Of a DNA stretch of 64,000 bases, positions 1-11,992 are shown one piece after another; positions within the stretch are counted from its first letter, which is position 1; the number at the start of each line of letters is the position of its first letter. The DNA lies in contig JAJNMT010000097.1 in NCBI GenBank assembly GCA_025685495.1, positions 124,001-188,000 of the forward strand. The letters are read 5' to 3'. The notes beneath the pieces are model-generated. The model was not told the DNA's origin, searched no databases, and was given only the letters and a program-made list of their open reading frames with translations. The stretch is from Huntiella abstrusa. Lineage: Eukaryota; Ascomycota; Sordariomycetes; Microascales; Ceratocystidaceae. A program made the position numbers and the translations under genes.

Positions 1-803
1 ACAATGACTGGAGAAACCCACAACACGATTGAGGAATCCCACAGCGAAATATTAACCCTCTCGAGTAAGTATCTCACGTGTGCACCTAGTATGATTGAAA
101 CGTGCTTGCTTTAACATCACATAGTCCGCCATGACGCGCCGAGCACCGTTGAGGTGGATAGCATATGGTGATCTTTTTTCGAGCCACTCCAAGGCCGCAA
201 GAACTTCTTCGACGCCGTCATCCAAGGCCGTTCGCCCGTTATCTTTTTTCCGTCCCTCATTACGCGTGAGCCCGTAGTTTGAGGATGGTGGTATCCGTCT
301 CCCGGCTCCTCAAGGTCGGAGTCTGGTCCAGATGCTTCTTCTGGCTTGGTCGATGATTGGTGCGACATGCCATACCAAGGGGCCAGTGAAACAAAAGAGG
401 ATTTGGATTCCCGTGAATATGACTACGAGTATGATAATGAACTTGATATTTCTGCAAGACGCGAAGGTATAGCTTTGGATTTAGGAGAGTACGCACATAT
501 GGCCACGCCTCAAAACGGTCGCGGGCACGGGGAATTTACGGACGACGTCGGCCACCGATTGCGGTCCATATACTAACTCACCGCGGCGGTCGCGGGCTGA
601 CACAATCTACCTTGGAAGTACGTATGTACATGCTACGGAGACTATGTAATTTTTACGCTCAATTTATCCCCAAATACCATCAAAGATTGCATGTATGTGT
701 AGCGCCCTTATTATCTAGTAAACATATGTACATATGTACATGCATGGGATTTTTGTTTTTAAGAACATGTTTCTGCATGAGGGTCATTCAAGAAATAAGG
801 GTT
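1..803. other. No confident gene; possible hydrolase-like relic
   Basis: No complete gene is recognised. On the minus strand a frame is open from 309 to the stop at 52. Its translation has a coding-like stretch (NYGLTRNEG, then ALDDGVEEVLAALEWLEKR) that recalls the region of alpha/beta hydrolases where a Tyr-rich strand is followed by a P/T-ALDD helix. No nucleophile-elbow G-x-S-x-G follows, no in-frame start was found upstream, and no splice site is obvious, so this is at best a decayed fragment or an exon of a gene running off the window edge. Confidence 0.25.
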
Positions 804-2429
804 TCATTGTACGACTCTAGAAAAAATATCCACCCACTCTGGGACGTTGTATTCCTTTGTGCGCCGATTCCAAAAGTGGTTCGAGTAAGGCTTGGCAGGA
901 GAGAGTATAGTTCTGCCGTACGGTACCCAAGATATCAAGCCTTCCGCGTCTGATAGAGTTTCTTTCTTGGAAGACATGAGGCCGTGGTTTTCGAACGGAA
1001 ATGGCTCAGCGAAGGGGGAACGATGGAGGGACTGGATCATACGCTCAGCTATGTCCAACACGACTTCGGTATCCGGTTTAACGTAGTCAGCATCCAAGTT
1101 GAACTCGCCACAAAGTCCGGCGATGGCGAAAAACCGATCTCGGTATACCGAAGCCTGTTGTCCAAAGCACGATGTGTAATATGCTCCGGCAAAGCCCCCG
1201 CCATCGATGAAGAACCTATGCAGCTGCTTGAAGAGTCGCCTCGCGGCTAAACCGCGAGAGCACTCAAGCCCACGCTCCATTTTAACGAAAATATTGCTGT
1301 TGAAGCCTGGCCCAGGCGTAAAGGCCTCTCGGAGCTTTTCGTATTGGAAGTCATAGTCTGCAGAATTGATGGCCAAAGTGGTGACAAGAATAGAGCGAAA
1401 GGACACTTGAGAGCTTCCATAAAGGATGATATCACCCGAATTACCGGCGATCTGTTGCCACAGTCTGCCAATCCGCGTCTCCGACAGCACGTCTGTTTTA
1501 GACTTTCTGAAGCATGACTTGACAATCTTCTGGTACTGTGAGCGCATGGCAATCTCTTGAAATATCCAAATGCGCGACCAATATGGGTTATCAAAGATGG
1601 GACGCAGATTAACCCAGTTAACATTGGACAAAGCGTTGAGTAAGCGAACTCGACTATTGTGATCTTTATCCCAATCAACGGTGGCGCGATAAAGAATCTT
1701 CAAGTCTCTCTGAATAGATTCTGTCTCTGACTGTGCACACCCCAGCCATGAGATCAGACGGGGCGCATGGGAATATATCTCTCGCATCAATTGGACCTGG
1801 AAGGACTTCTCAACACCGTCTTCCTGGTTGATACAAAGCGCGTCTATCCACAACCGTATTGATCGTTTGGCCTTCCGAATATGCCACAACGCAAGCAAGA
1901 GATTTCCTGGCACACGGATGACCCCAGAGTCTACAGCCAAGGGATCGGTTTCACGATCAGCCATCCAAACGTACGAGAGACACGTCCATTCTCCGATAAC
2001 TCCGGGGAACTGGTGGGTTGAAAGAGTGCAATGGAGAGGATCAAGTCCTGTACCTGGATGGAGAGTAACGAGCCTGATCTGTCCGCTGGGGTTTGTGAAC
2101 TTTGTATAGGTATATGGCGCACCCGCGATCGGGCCGCGAATCCTGATTGTGAGACTTGGAGATCCAGCCCGGACTGGCCGTCTTGGATTGAAGTCATGCT
2201 GATGTTGTACGGGATTCCCTTTGTGATCAGTGATAAGTCGTGTTGTAGCCAGTGGGAAAAAGTCTTCGTCATGCCCTGGGAAACGATTAGTATACTGGAC
2301 AAGTACACTTATGGATGTGATCTGAAAGACCGGTCAATCCGTTCCCGTCTCGAGGAAAGGGGACTCTGGGTGGGCGCGGTATGCAGCATCGTGAGACGTA
2401 CAGTGTTGCGCAGCTTGTTCTTTGGTCAT
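804..2429 (-). CDS. HET-domain (heterokaryon incompatibility) protein
   Basis: Two exons are inferred: 2429-2402 (ATG plus nine codons) and 2275-804, separated by a 126-nt intron. The intron has a GTACGT donor, a TACTAAT branch point and a CAG acceptor, and phase is kept. The product is 499 residues. The N-terminal half has the successive signatures of the HET domain: IRLVTLHPG, the LSYVW strand, RLWIDALCINQED and the M-x-x-IY...W-LG helix. The glycine that normally follows LSYVW is replaced by Met. HET proteins take part in non-self recognition and programmed cell death after hyphal fusion. The ATG at 1964 lies inside the domain and would cut off LSYVW, so the upstream exon is preferred. There is no neighbouring partner gene. 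Family certain; start site likely. Confidence 0.85.
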
Positions 2430-5324
2430 GAATCCTGTGCTATTCGTTATACCCATCTGCGGTGCCAGATATTGATACACCATTGCGGGGAACAGACCTC
2501 GTCGGCAGATATTAAAAGTAATAAGGTTATTCGGGCGGAACAGTAACTATGATTCCTGCTGAGAGTGCCGAAGGGTACCAGACACCTTCGATATCCGTTG
2601 GAATGAGCTTTTATTAACGAGACAGTCTACTCAAGACGGATATTCTACCACTTCTATTGGGAGGGTTGGGGTACTATGGAGTGCAATGCGATATCATATA
2701 TACACGAGTTTGTATTTGATACTTTGCTTGTAACTCTTAATGCCCCACCAATTCTGGTTAAGATCGGCAGTGATTTTGTTGCTATTCGGGTTTCCACGAG
2801 ATACGTAGTGCAGACCGACAGATGTGAATCCGAGGTGTTTGCGGGACCGGACGGCCTAGTAGGCATCAGAATATCACTTTGCCACAAGTAATTGGAACTT
2901 TTGAACTTTGTTACTAGTGCGTGTCATATCAAGATCTATATAGGATGCACGACCGGACATTCCGATAGAGTGAGAACTGAACACCTAGTAAGAAGCCATC
3001 AGACAAGACAGCAGCTGACAGAACCTCGTGAAGGTACGTCAATATGTTGATTTACGGGATACATATCTGTACAAGTAATCCCATATCAATCGGAATGCTT
3101 GAACACTGCCTTTCCAGATGTCGGTTAAAGACACAATAATGGCATCGAGTTTGTTTGAGAATAGAGCCTTTACGATAGGAAATAATTTTTGGATTAGCCC
3201 AACTGTCCCGCTGCCTCAAGAGGTTTACGGTAACCGTCACGAAGTCACACAAATAGTATAAGTCGACGTCTTCAACTCTTGACAAAAGTAACCGTTTCGA
3301 AGCTGTCAGGTCTCACCCCGTCGGGAGATCCAGATTAGGGTTGGTAATAATCAGGATGGGGTTGGGCAATAAACGGCGCAACCCCTTATAAGCGCTGATA
3401 TCACTGTCGCTGATAACTAAAGACCCAACGATCCATTTTTGGCGCAGTGGTACTGGCATAGCTCCCACAGAAACGCTAGCCGAAGAACATTCATAAATCA
3501 GATACAACCGAACCCGGAAAGGCCTTGAAATGGCATAAATTGCCGTGTTCAAAGAGAGAAAGGAACGATATTGCCTCGTCGTACGTGCTTCGGTACTGGA
3601 CAGACTTATTAGTTCAAATGAAAAAGGAAAGTATATCCATCGTCACGGCCATGCGGCAAATTCCGGCCATTGAGCGTTTTGCCCTGTGATTCGGATATTC
3701 TCTTCCTTCCAGCAGACAGTAAGCTCCACTTCTATGTATTCCCCATGATGACATCGTCGAAGCTGGGCTTGTCCCGGACCTAGCACATTCCTCTGATCAC
3801 GTGTGTGTATCGAGATGACCACTGTTGATATCAACGATGTGGGCGAGGGTGTCAGCTATATGCCTAAAGCCACATGTCAAGGTGTCAGGTTACAAGTGTG
3901 GTCAGTAGGGCGAAGTGTTGTCCTGGGAGATACTGTTCTAGCAATCAAGATTTTTACGTGCATAGAGATGTACACATGTAAATGTACATGTAGATTTATA
4001 TTCACATGTATGAAGACCGGTTCTGAATCGCAGGAATGTCTTATCTAGGAAACGATTTGCTATATCTATCCACATATTTACATGAACGCAGCAAACACAC
4101 GGTCAAAGGGCCGTGCGTGCCTTATCGGGCTACAAGTACATATGAGAATGATGGGGGAAACAACGGGTCCGGGCGCAATAGCGGCCGGATAACGGAATTC
4201 CAGGAGTCCATGTTGCTGTTTGCTTTCTCACTTCAAATGAGCAGAAGTTCCATCGTGTGCCTCCTATATACTTCTTGAGACGGCCTGCAGTATGTCAAAA
4301 ATCCAAGAGTTCTAGTTCTGCTTGATGGAGTAATACATTGGAGCCTTCCATTGCGTCATAGTGCTTGGCCGTAGTACCATAGAGAAGGCTGACATGCCCT
4401 GATCTCAATCATCATAGGTCCAGTACCCATGCACAGACATGCACGGTAGCCGTGCGCAACCATGGTATCGAGTTGGGCCGGTCAATTTACGGATGCTTAC
4501 CTCCGAAGTAATCACGGAGTATCAAAGCGCTCATCCACAGATGGAATTTATCAAGAGCTGTCCGGTTCAGGATATGATTCGTAATGACTTTGTGGTCCAA
4601 CTGCCTAATGTGAGACCGGGGTACAAAGCCCCCTCTTGACGGATTGAGAAAGGCGGGGAACCCCACGTTGGGCTCTCCTCTTTCTTCATGTAAGCAATCA
4701 ACGCAAGGTAAAACTTTCTCCACTTTCTCGTCACGTTCCACAGACTTTATAAGCATACATCAACGATCCAACGAATTGGGTTCAGTGGCCGGCTTCAGCA
4801 AGAATCCATTCAATGTCGTCCACAGTGTATAGTCGATACTGTAAACAATTGTTCAGACAACACGCAATAGCTTCATTTCTCGGTTAACCTGAGGCCATAT
4901 CCGTGGGGGGTTATCTCGACATGCAAAGATACAAATACCATATTCGCTTAGTTCAGGCCTCATGACGAAGTGGGGTGTTAGGCATTCACGCCCAGATTAG
5001 TCAATGATGCTGCAATGTACGCGGCTATCCATGGTGACAATTGAATCAAAGAGACGGCGCAATACATCTCTCATAGGTGATCTATCGACTTTCCAAGTCT
5101 CGCAACTGGGGCAATGTCACTGTGGATGTCTCGAAGCGACACTAATAGCCGAGGTTTGTTGCGCTAGAGAGACCTCGTTCATCGTAGTAAAATGTCTTCT
5201 GGCCCTTTGACTGTGAGACAAAGGTACTCCAACAAGCTCACTGTAACTGCCGATGCTTATCACAGCCCCAAATGAAGCAAGTATAAGTATCCGTCAGCCC
5301 CGACACATCCCACACTTGAAGCAC
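2430..5324. other. Gene-poor stretch, nothing recognised
   Basis: Only short open frames without familiar motifs or convincing splice sites occur on either strand. A few TGTACA-containing palindromes are present (around 3970). No RNA gene, tandem repeat or transposon terminus was seen. Confidence 0.5.
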
Positions 5325-5484
5325 ATGGACAATCAAATCACTCCCCATTTTACCGCAAATACCCAAAGACAATACCCCAACATCTCTAGTACGTTTCACG
5401 GCGAATTAACAATCCCAAGCCTCATCTAACCAAATCTCTTTGCACGATAGAAACTGCCCCCATTCAATTTCATCTGTCGTCAGG

Positions 5485-5643
5485 ATGGCATCCACCCTCG
5501 ATAAGGCCGATCAGTCACACACCTACGACGCTCTGAGAGCGCAATCGAACTGGCACAACCCCAGACGCCCTGTTCTCGCACAAGATCCTGGTCCGGGTTG
5601 TCCCGATGGTGACGATGTTGTGGGGGATGATGGGGCGATCTGA
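5485..5643 (+). CDS. Possible small protein, 52 aa, unknown
   Basis: The short frame starts MASTLDKAD and ends in an acidic, Gly/Asp-rich tail. It is not a known family. Support comes from a second locus on the opposite strand (around 6341-6553) whose translation aligns with it at M/V-x-S-T-x-D-x-A-D, a Leu and a W-x-N-x-x-R-x-x-V pattern. Both loci are preceded by an intron-like sequence of exactly 62 nt (here 5389-5450, GTACGT donor, CTAAC branch point, TAG acceptor) and by an ATG-led short exon (here 5325-5388). Splicing these exons would not keep the MAST frame, so the leader may be non-coding or the gene may be decayed. The reading frame is unproven. Confidence 0.25.
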   Translation: MASTLDKADQSHTYDALRAQSNWHNPRRPVLAQDPGPGCPDGDDVVGDDGAI

Positions 5644-6344
5644 GCAACATTTGGTGATGTAGAGCGGGCAGATGAGAGTGACTTAGGTGGTACCAGAGTA
5701 CCTATGGGGGTAGGGCGTGTGGCTTTTGGAGTGACAGTGAGGGTTATCTATATATACTGCATGAGATCTATATCATACTCTCCAACCGTCCCCCATACCT
5801 CTACAAGTGTTTAATCAAGCGGTCAAGTCCTATTGTCATTGCTAGCCACTCACGGTGATAATCAGACCATTACACCGTCGCCAAATGAATGGCTCCTCCG
5901 TTGTTTGACGTTTCTGGCACAGTAGCTATGAGTAGGTAGGTATTTCTACCCTGAAAAATACCACTGCAATACATTTACCAATCTTTGCTTGAAAATGGAC
6001 GAGTATGGTTTCGACATGCATAACCCGAGATCTCTAGGATTGGGTATCTGTATCAAAGTGCACCTAGAGACGCCATTTCATAATCATAACAACAACATTT
6101 TTGAATCAAGATGGCAGATGAGTGGGCATTGTATAGTCTGCGTGGAGTCACATATATAGGGAACTGCATAACATATGTACGGTAGTAAATTCACACGCCA
6201 CAAAGTAGCAAATAAGTCGACAAAACAAGCATGTTAACCCGGCTCACATGAACTCCGCGCCTTGGCTGTCATCCAATCAACCATGTGGCACAACATTACT
6301 CATCCTCGCACTCTTCTCCCGGCCACTCAAGATACTGTACCTAG

Positions 6345-6479
6345 GGTTCACGCACCACAGGTTCTCGTACCTCGGGCTCCCGTACCACTGGCTCCCGTAC
6401 GATAGGTTCTCGTACCTTGGGCTCCCGTACCTTGGGTTCCCGCACTATGGGTTCCCGTACCTTGGGTTCCCGTGTCTTG
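6345..6479 (-). repeat. Nine-unit 15-bp tandem repeat (VREPx if translated)
   Basis: Nine imperfect copies of a 15-bp unit, typified on the plus strand by GGTTCCCGTACCTTG, lie end to end. On the minus strand the array is open and translates as V-R-E-P-K/I/V/E pentapeptides that end at a stop at 6341-6343. The frame upstream resembles the small protein at 5485-5643, but the codon matching its ATG is GTG (6553-6551). An intron-like 62-nt sequence (6651-6590) and an ATG exon (6724-6652) lie further upstream. This could be a real repeat protein gene with a missed exon or the remains of one. Confidence 0.7.
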
Positions 6480-6724
6480 TTGCCCCACAGCATCTCCTCC
6501 GCAAGTACGCTATGTATGTAGGATGTATCGGCGTTGTCGAAGGTGGAGACCACGTCGACGAAAGATATGGATTAGAGGAGAAAGGGGTTCTATAGTAGGA
6601 TGGGAATTGGTCAGATCATGTTCGCGATTGTTTACAGCTTCGAGTACTCACTGTATAGTCTTTTGCTGTTTGGTTGCTGAGTCAGTGATGTCGTGGGTAT
6701 CTTCGTTCTTTCTGCTTGGGACAT

Positions 6725-8839
6725 CTGGGCATTACTTGGTACTTATACCGGTTTGGTGTGTGGCCATCATAACCCTTGGAACTCGCAATTGGAGCATTCG
6801 GGCATTTTGGGTCCTTAGCCTGATACACCGGGGACACGATACACAGGTTGTTGAAAGCGACCTAGCCCAGCCATCATCGGTCAGTAGTATCTATTGGCTG
6901 TGTGTAGGTTCACTTTGACAGTAGTGTCTTGCCTGCGACGTAGGTTAGCCAGCCTATGACACTTGCAGTGCAACATGTTCTCAGACTAATTGCCCATATG
7001 CCGAAAGATAACACCATTGATCATTTCAGGTACTGATTTTCAACACCCCTCCTTGGTACCAAAGTAGCGAGTAGAATATTTTGCCTTTCTTCCGGAGTAT
7101 GATACCTCTCCCACAGAAGGCTTCACAGTCCACGGATGATTGAGGCGCTGTGAGGCGATATCATGCATGCTTCGTTGGCATGATGACGAAGTCAGGCAAT
7201 TCTGCGCCTTATTCCGGAGACACGTATACATTCGAAGCACTGCTCAGTGGTAGCGAAGTTGGATTGTTCACCGAAAATGGTACAGATTGTAGGCTACCGC
7301 AAGATGGTTACACCAATGAAGAAGGGATCCATGCACGGACCCCGATTCGTGAGAGGGGTAACACTGGCAAATGTCTTCACGTGACGTGACACTGCGATAC
7401 TTGGAAAACAGCAGAGCCAGTCACATTTGGAACCCAGATTCAGCCGATCTCATCTTCATATTATTACACATAAACGGTGAAGTTTGACGCACTAGGTGGA
7501 GGAGATACACACTTGGCTAGCATAGTTCACGGTTACAGCCGACAGATGGACCATTTGATTCCGACTGCCGCCTAACTTCAGGCAATTAGTCTGACGGTGG
7601 TGGAGTCTACACCCCTTGTCGTTTTGTTTTGGTTGATTCATCACTCTCTTGCAGAATTAGCCTCCGGGTAAACTACCCCCGTGTTATCGCCATCTGTATG
7701 TATGTACATGCCCTAAGGCCTGCTATACCAGTGCACGTATTAGGGTTGTTACTTACACGGACCTTGGCTCATTCATCACCAAGCTGCTAGCGTTTCTTTG
7801 GGAGCTATGCTCCGTCGGCCTGGACAGCAAGCATCAGTGTTTCTCTTTCATTCTAATCCACTCGCTGCGGTGTTGTATAACTATCATGTTACAGCCTGCT
7901 TTGATATTATTAGTTTAGTCTTACCCCACAATACAATTATCCTGTTCGATGTCTCTTTTATATTATCATGACAACCCTATTACGGATACGTTCTTGGTCC
8001 GTAATAGCTTAATTTCTGTGTTGAGGTACTTTCACTATGTGTACTGGCATAAAGAGCACACATATGCGTGTAAGAATAATCTTCCCGGGATCACCAGTCC
8101 GGGGGAAGACTTGTCGAACGGCTACAGTATAGCTAGCTTACATCACGGGAGGGTTGTTGTGATTAGGGTTGTTCATGAATACACATCAAATATGTACGGC
8201 ACTCCTCACTTCTTGCTAACGTTCCACGACATTCGGCATAGACAGACCTAGTATCTGGGCATATATGATCTGTTTTAGTAATGCTAATAATCCAGTTACC
8301 AAGTACCTCCTCCCAGTTACACGGTTTCCTGTTTATACCAGTTGTGCGTAGCCGCCGTGCTTTACGACTTCATTGGAATCTGAAAGATGAGATTTAACCT
8401 ATTCACCAAATTCAGACCAACTCATTGAATTGAATGACAACCACACCACCTCATGATATACCAAATGTTGTAAGCGTGACTGATAGTAACATATTGACAA
8501 ATCATTATCCAAAGTAAACAATGTCATCCTCCCTTCACTGGAAACGTCGATTAAGATACCTTGTACTCTTCCCGTTTATAGTTCCATTGATTATCCACCT
8601 TGATAAATCTGCAAATTAGCCGATCCCTTTTTTTGTTGCTATCATGTTGACAATCCTACGGGCCAACCACCCAGCCTTAGTAGAAACGTCCAAACGACGA
8701 AACATCCCAACGATTCTGCTATACTCTAACGTAAGGATGTTAGTTTAGGTACACCTTTAAACTGAATGGTAATTTTCCAGACAGTAGGGATGCTGCTTAC
8801 AGTACCGGTTGTTCTAATACAGAATGAGGGTATCACGGC
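6725..8839. other. Gene-poor stretch, nothing recognised
   Basis: Only short unrelated open frames are seen. No domain motifs, RNA genes, transposon ends or tandem repeats could be identified. Confidence 0.5.
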
Positions 8840-9407
8840 CTAATCCCGTGACACCTTGTCACCCTCGTCAACAACAACATACTCAGACCCCTCAGCCTCG
8901 AGTGAAGAGACCCATTCGAAATCTTCATCAATGTTGTCCTTCTCCGGGTCTTCAACCTCGGTTGCCGGCAGGCCACCACCGGGTGCTACTGTCCGTCCAA
9001 TGGGGCTGGCATCAGCCCCATTCATCAGAATTTTGACTCGTCGAGACTGCCATTTTGTTCCAGACGCTGGTCTGAGTACAGGTTTGAAACCCCGCTTAGC
9101 GCCCGAACAATCATCGGATCTGTTAAATGGACCATCGAGAGGTTTAAGAGGTCCCCGTTCCTTGGAAACCTCTGGCCTTATAGAGTGAGATCTGTGTCAC
9201 GTATATTGTTAGCGGCCCACGCCAGAATAGATAGAACATATGAGCGTACCTTTGTTGTTTGGTCTGTGTGTCCTCCCGCACAGCGTCAGTCGCGACGAGG
9301 TTCGCATTGGCGACGCGACGCCGCTGCTCACCGAGCTTTTCCCAGTCTCGAGTGGTGGGAGCCTGGCTGTCACGATCGGTACTCTTGTTAAGCGTCTTTG
9401 AAGGCAT
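8840..9407 (-). CDS. MPSKT-family small protein, copy A (169 aa, unknown)
   Basis: Two exons: 9407-9250 and 9191-8840, with a 58-nt intron (GTACGC donor, GCTAAC branch point, CAG acceptor) in phase 2. The protein starts MPSKT, has a basic N-terminal part with RDWEKLGEQRRRV at about residues 19-31, a low-complexity middle, and an acidic tail with DFEWVSSLEAEGSEYVVV about 25 residues from the C-terminus. No known domain, signal peptide or membrane segment is visible. The intact copy at 17894-18434 has the same exon 1 length (158 nt), intron length and phase and both motifs; a broken copy lies at 15650-16433. Conservation of both ends despite a divergent middle suggests selection on the protein. 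Function is unknown; the charge layout (basic N-terminus, acidic C-terminus) would suit a small soluble interaction protein, which is inference only. Confidence 0.75.
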
Positions 9408-9446
9408 TTTAACTTGCATGAACAATGGAATAAAGACCAAACAGAG

Positions 9447-9580
9447 TAATGTTTGGATCGCAATCAAAATATCCAAACATGGCTCTAGAACTCTGTAGCC
9501 TCCCCCATCTAGGGCAGGCAACATATATACCACCAAACATGGCTAGTACCCGTGTGCGCTCAGCCAAGAGTACCTTCTCC
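9447..9580 (-). promoter_or_regulatory. Conserved upstream region of MPSKT copy A
   Basis: Two blocks are shared with the region upstream of the copy at 17894-18434. One is taatgtttggatcgcaa (9447-9463), about 40 nt before the ATG. The other starts ctagtacccgt and ends taccttct (9543-9578), about 135-170 nt before it. The second block also occurs in weakened form upstream of the broken copy (16398-16431). These are likely the promoter or transcription start region of the family. Confidence 0.5.
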
Positions 9581-9800
9581 ATTCCGGACATAGGCATGAG
9601 CAATTGAACACTTGAGGTGTGGATACAAAGCAGAAATAACTAACACGACGAATTACCAGCCACAGCGAAGGAAACGTGGCCGAAGACTGCGTTTCTGGAA
9701 CACAACCCCCAGCCGCAGCAGGATCTACAAATTTTCAAGTACGAGTCCAGTGCAGCGTCCACCTACGGGACTTAGGGGGCCTCTCCATTTGCTGTCCCAC

Positions 9801-10169
9801 AGGGGTGGCACTTTTTTTTTTTTGTTTATTTTTTTGTCATTACTCTCATGCCGGCCGAAGCCTATGGAGAGACTTTCTGTATTTATGGACATCTAAGTTC
9901 AACCTATGCTAGTACCAATCTAATCTGTAGACATCTAATATCCTCCAACCCAGTATATGGAAACCCGAATCCTAGCACCCCGACCCGACCCCAAGTTAGA
10001 AGACCCTCCACAGACCGGACAGTTAGTTCCAGCTTACAGTAAGTTACAAAGGCTGCAGTCTCCAGGTGCAGCCTTGAACTTGGTGTTTACTTCTTTGACC
10101 CGAGCAGGAATCGAACCTGCTACCTCTTCCGTGAGGAAGAAGTACACCTAGCGCTTAGGGGTGGCACTT
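9801..10169 (-). mobile_element. SINE-like retroposon with 13-bp target-site duplications
   Basis: Read on the minus strand, the element is flanked by identical 13-bp direct repeats AAGTGCCACCCCT (10169-10157 and 9813-9801). It starts with a tRNA-like segment carrying a perfect pol III box B (GGTTCGATTCC, about 10112-10102) inside a paired T arm, preceded by a hairpin CTTCC-TCAC-GGAAG like the variable arm of a type II (Leu/Ser) tRNA. A body of roughly 260 bp follows, and the element ends in a long A-rich tail (9839-9814) directly before the second direct repeat. Target duplication, tRNA-like head and A tail are the standard SINE layout. No clear box A is visible, so the copy may be 5'-truncated. 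No protein is encoded; movement would depend on a LINE elsewhere. Confidence 0.75.
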
Positions 10170-11992
10170 GGTTTGGTGGAGGCTCCAACGGTTGAACCGT
10201 TATCTATTATCCTGTGGGAAGCCAGAGAAAATCGTTCCGCTATAAACTCGCAACGATACGCCCTGATTAATTAAAGTACACGGCAATATCATAGTCTAAA
10301 TGGTGTCTCAATTCGCCGCCGTGGAACAGACTCGCTCCTTGATCCGGAACAATGTAATGGATAGGGTTTGGACCCTTGTTCACGCACGTGACTTATATAT
10401 CGGCTTCTAGTGCACTACTAATGAGGATCACGGAAATTGACGCCCCCCCGAACATTGGCAATGGCACGTTGTTTGGCCTAGCTGAAATATCAAGTATGGC
10501 AATGGTAATTAGCTGGTTGAACTTAACGTCGCAGTGTTTTTATCCCCGAACGTGCTGGGTTAACAACGCTAGTTAGTCCATCATATCAAGATCTATATCA
10601 CCCAAAGTGCAAGATACTACGGACCAGTCTAACTACACCGTGATCTCAATAGTTGTAACTCTTGAGCGGCCGAAAATGAAGTTACAAGATCAAAATCCTT
10701 CGTGGTTGATATCAAATCGCGGATACTTAGAGGAACACGTAATTCCGTTTTGTCCAAGAGGGGGTTTCACTGTTTGACCAGCTATTTTGCCACGCAAACA
10801 CGTAGTGAACAGAGAAAGAAAGCTTCGGTCACTCTTTCATGAACACATACTCATGGCAAGACCGTAGAATTACATTTCTATGCATGGCAGCCACTTTTTG
10901 ACATGAGGCTTCTCATATTCGTCGTTATTCAACATATCCATTGCTTCGACGTAGAAGGACTGTTAAGAGTGATCAAGATTCTTGGGATCATTTGGGTCCC
11001 TATCAAATCTGATGAAATCGTTGTATTGTCTATTTGCGATTGAATCGATTGTGCTGGTGTCCTTTGAATGTCAAACCAACGGTGACAAGATGAAGACTCC
11101 GCCCAAGTCTCTCCATCTAGCCTGATAGTCTCGCGATTACAACTAGATATCCCCTTAATTCATGGCCCGTTTTCAAGACTCGGAGGTCAGACTTTATTGT
11201 CGTTATACTACCGAGAAAATCCTAACAATTGGTCTGAGAATACATATACACTAGTTATAGGATTCGTAGAATACTTTGAGCTTCATCCAGATGGTCGTTT
11301 CATGTCTCCATCAGACGACCTATCTGCATGCCCCTCTCGGAGCATCAACACTGGGAGATTCTGTGGAAGGGACATGGCCTCCGATAGTGGGCTCTGTTGA
11401 GCGCAGGCCTGTAGACTTTAAACAGTAGGGAAAAAACTTGCAGTTGCACAGACCTAAACCGTACGGTGAGCGTGACTGCGTGCAGCTTGTCCAACTTGAT
11501 TTACCGCCTGCGTGACCTGTAAGCCTGGTCATGTATTCCGTTGGACTATGAAGTACCATTAATGGCCCCTGTAACATTATTTACGGTTTGAACAACCATG
11601 CTGTCCCCAAAACGGAAAGTGCCCTACGACACCTATGTACATCACTGGTGCTGGGCTGGCGTGTATTGGTCGGAAGTAAGTTACGTCTTCCCAAAACACC
11701 AATGCGAGAACCACACACGTGGACCATGACTAGAGTGACCACCAAGAATCTAAGTAACTGCCGTGATTATTGTGAAGCCACCAGAACACTACAGTCTGCC
11801 CAACCAGGGCACGACGGGGGCGGATGGTACTGAGGTAAGCCATAATGCTATCCTTTTCTCAAATCTTCCCTGTTTTCCTACCTCCAGACATAACATCAAC
11901 CGTGCACGAAATTCATCCACATCGATCTCAAAATCATCGAATCTTTCACGACAATTGTTCTATCAAGGTTCAGACTACTCGAAGATATTAAA
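10170..11992. other. Gene-poor stretch, nothing recognised
   Basis: Short open frames without motifs only. The last ~100 bp form the A/T-rich leader of the following gene. Confidence 0.5.
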
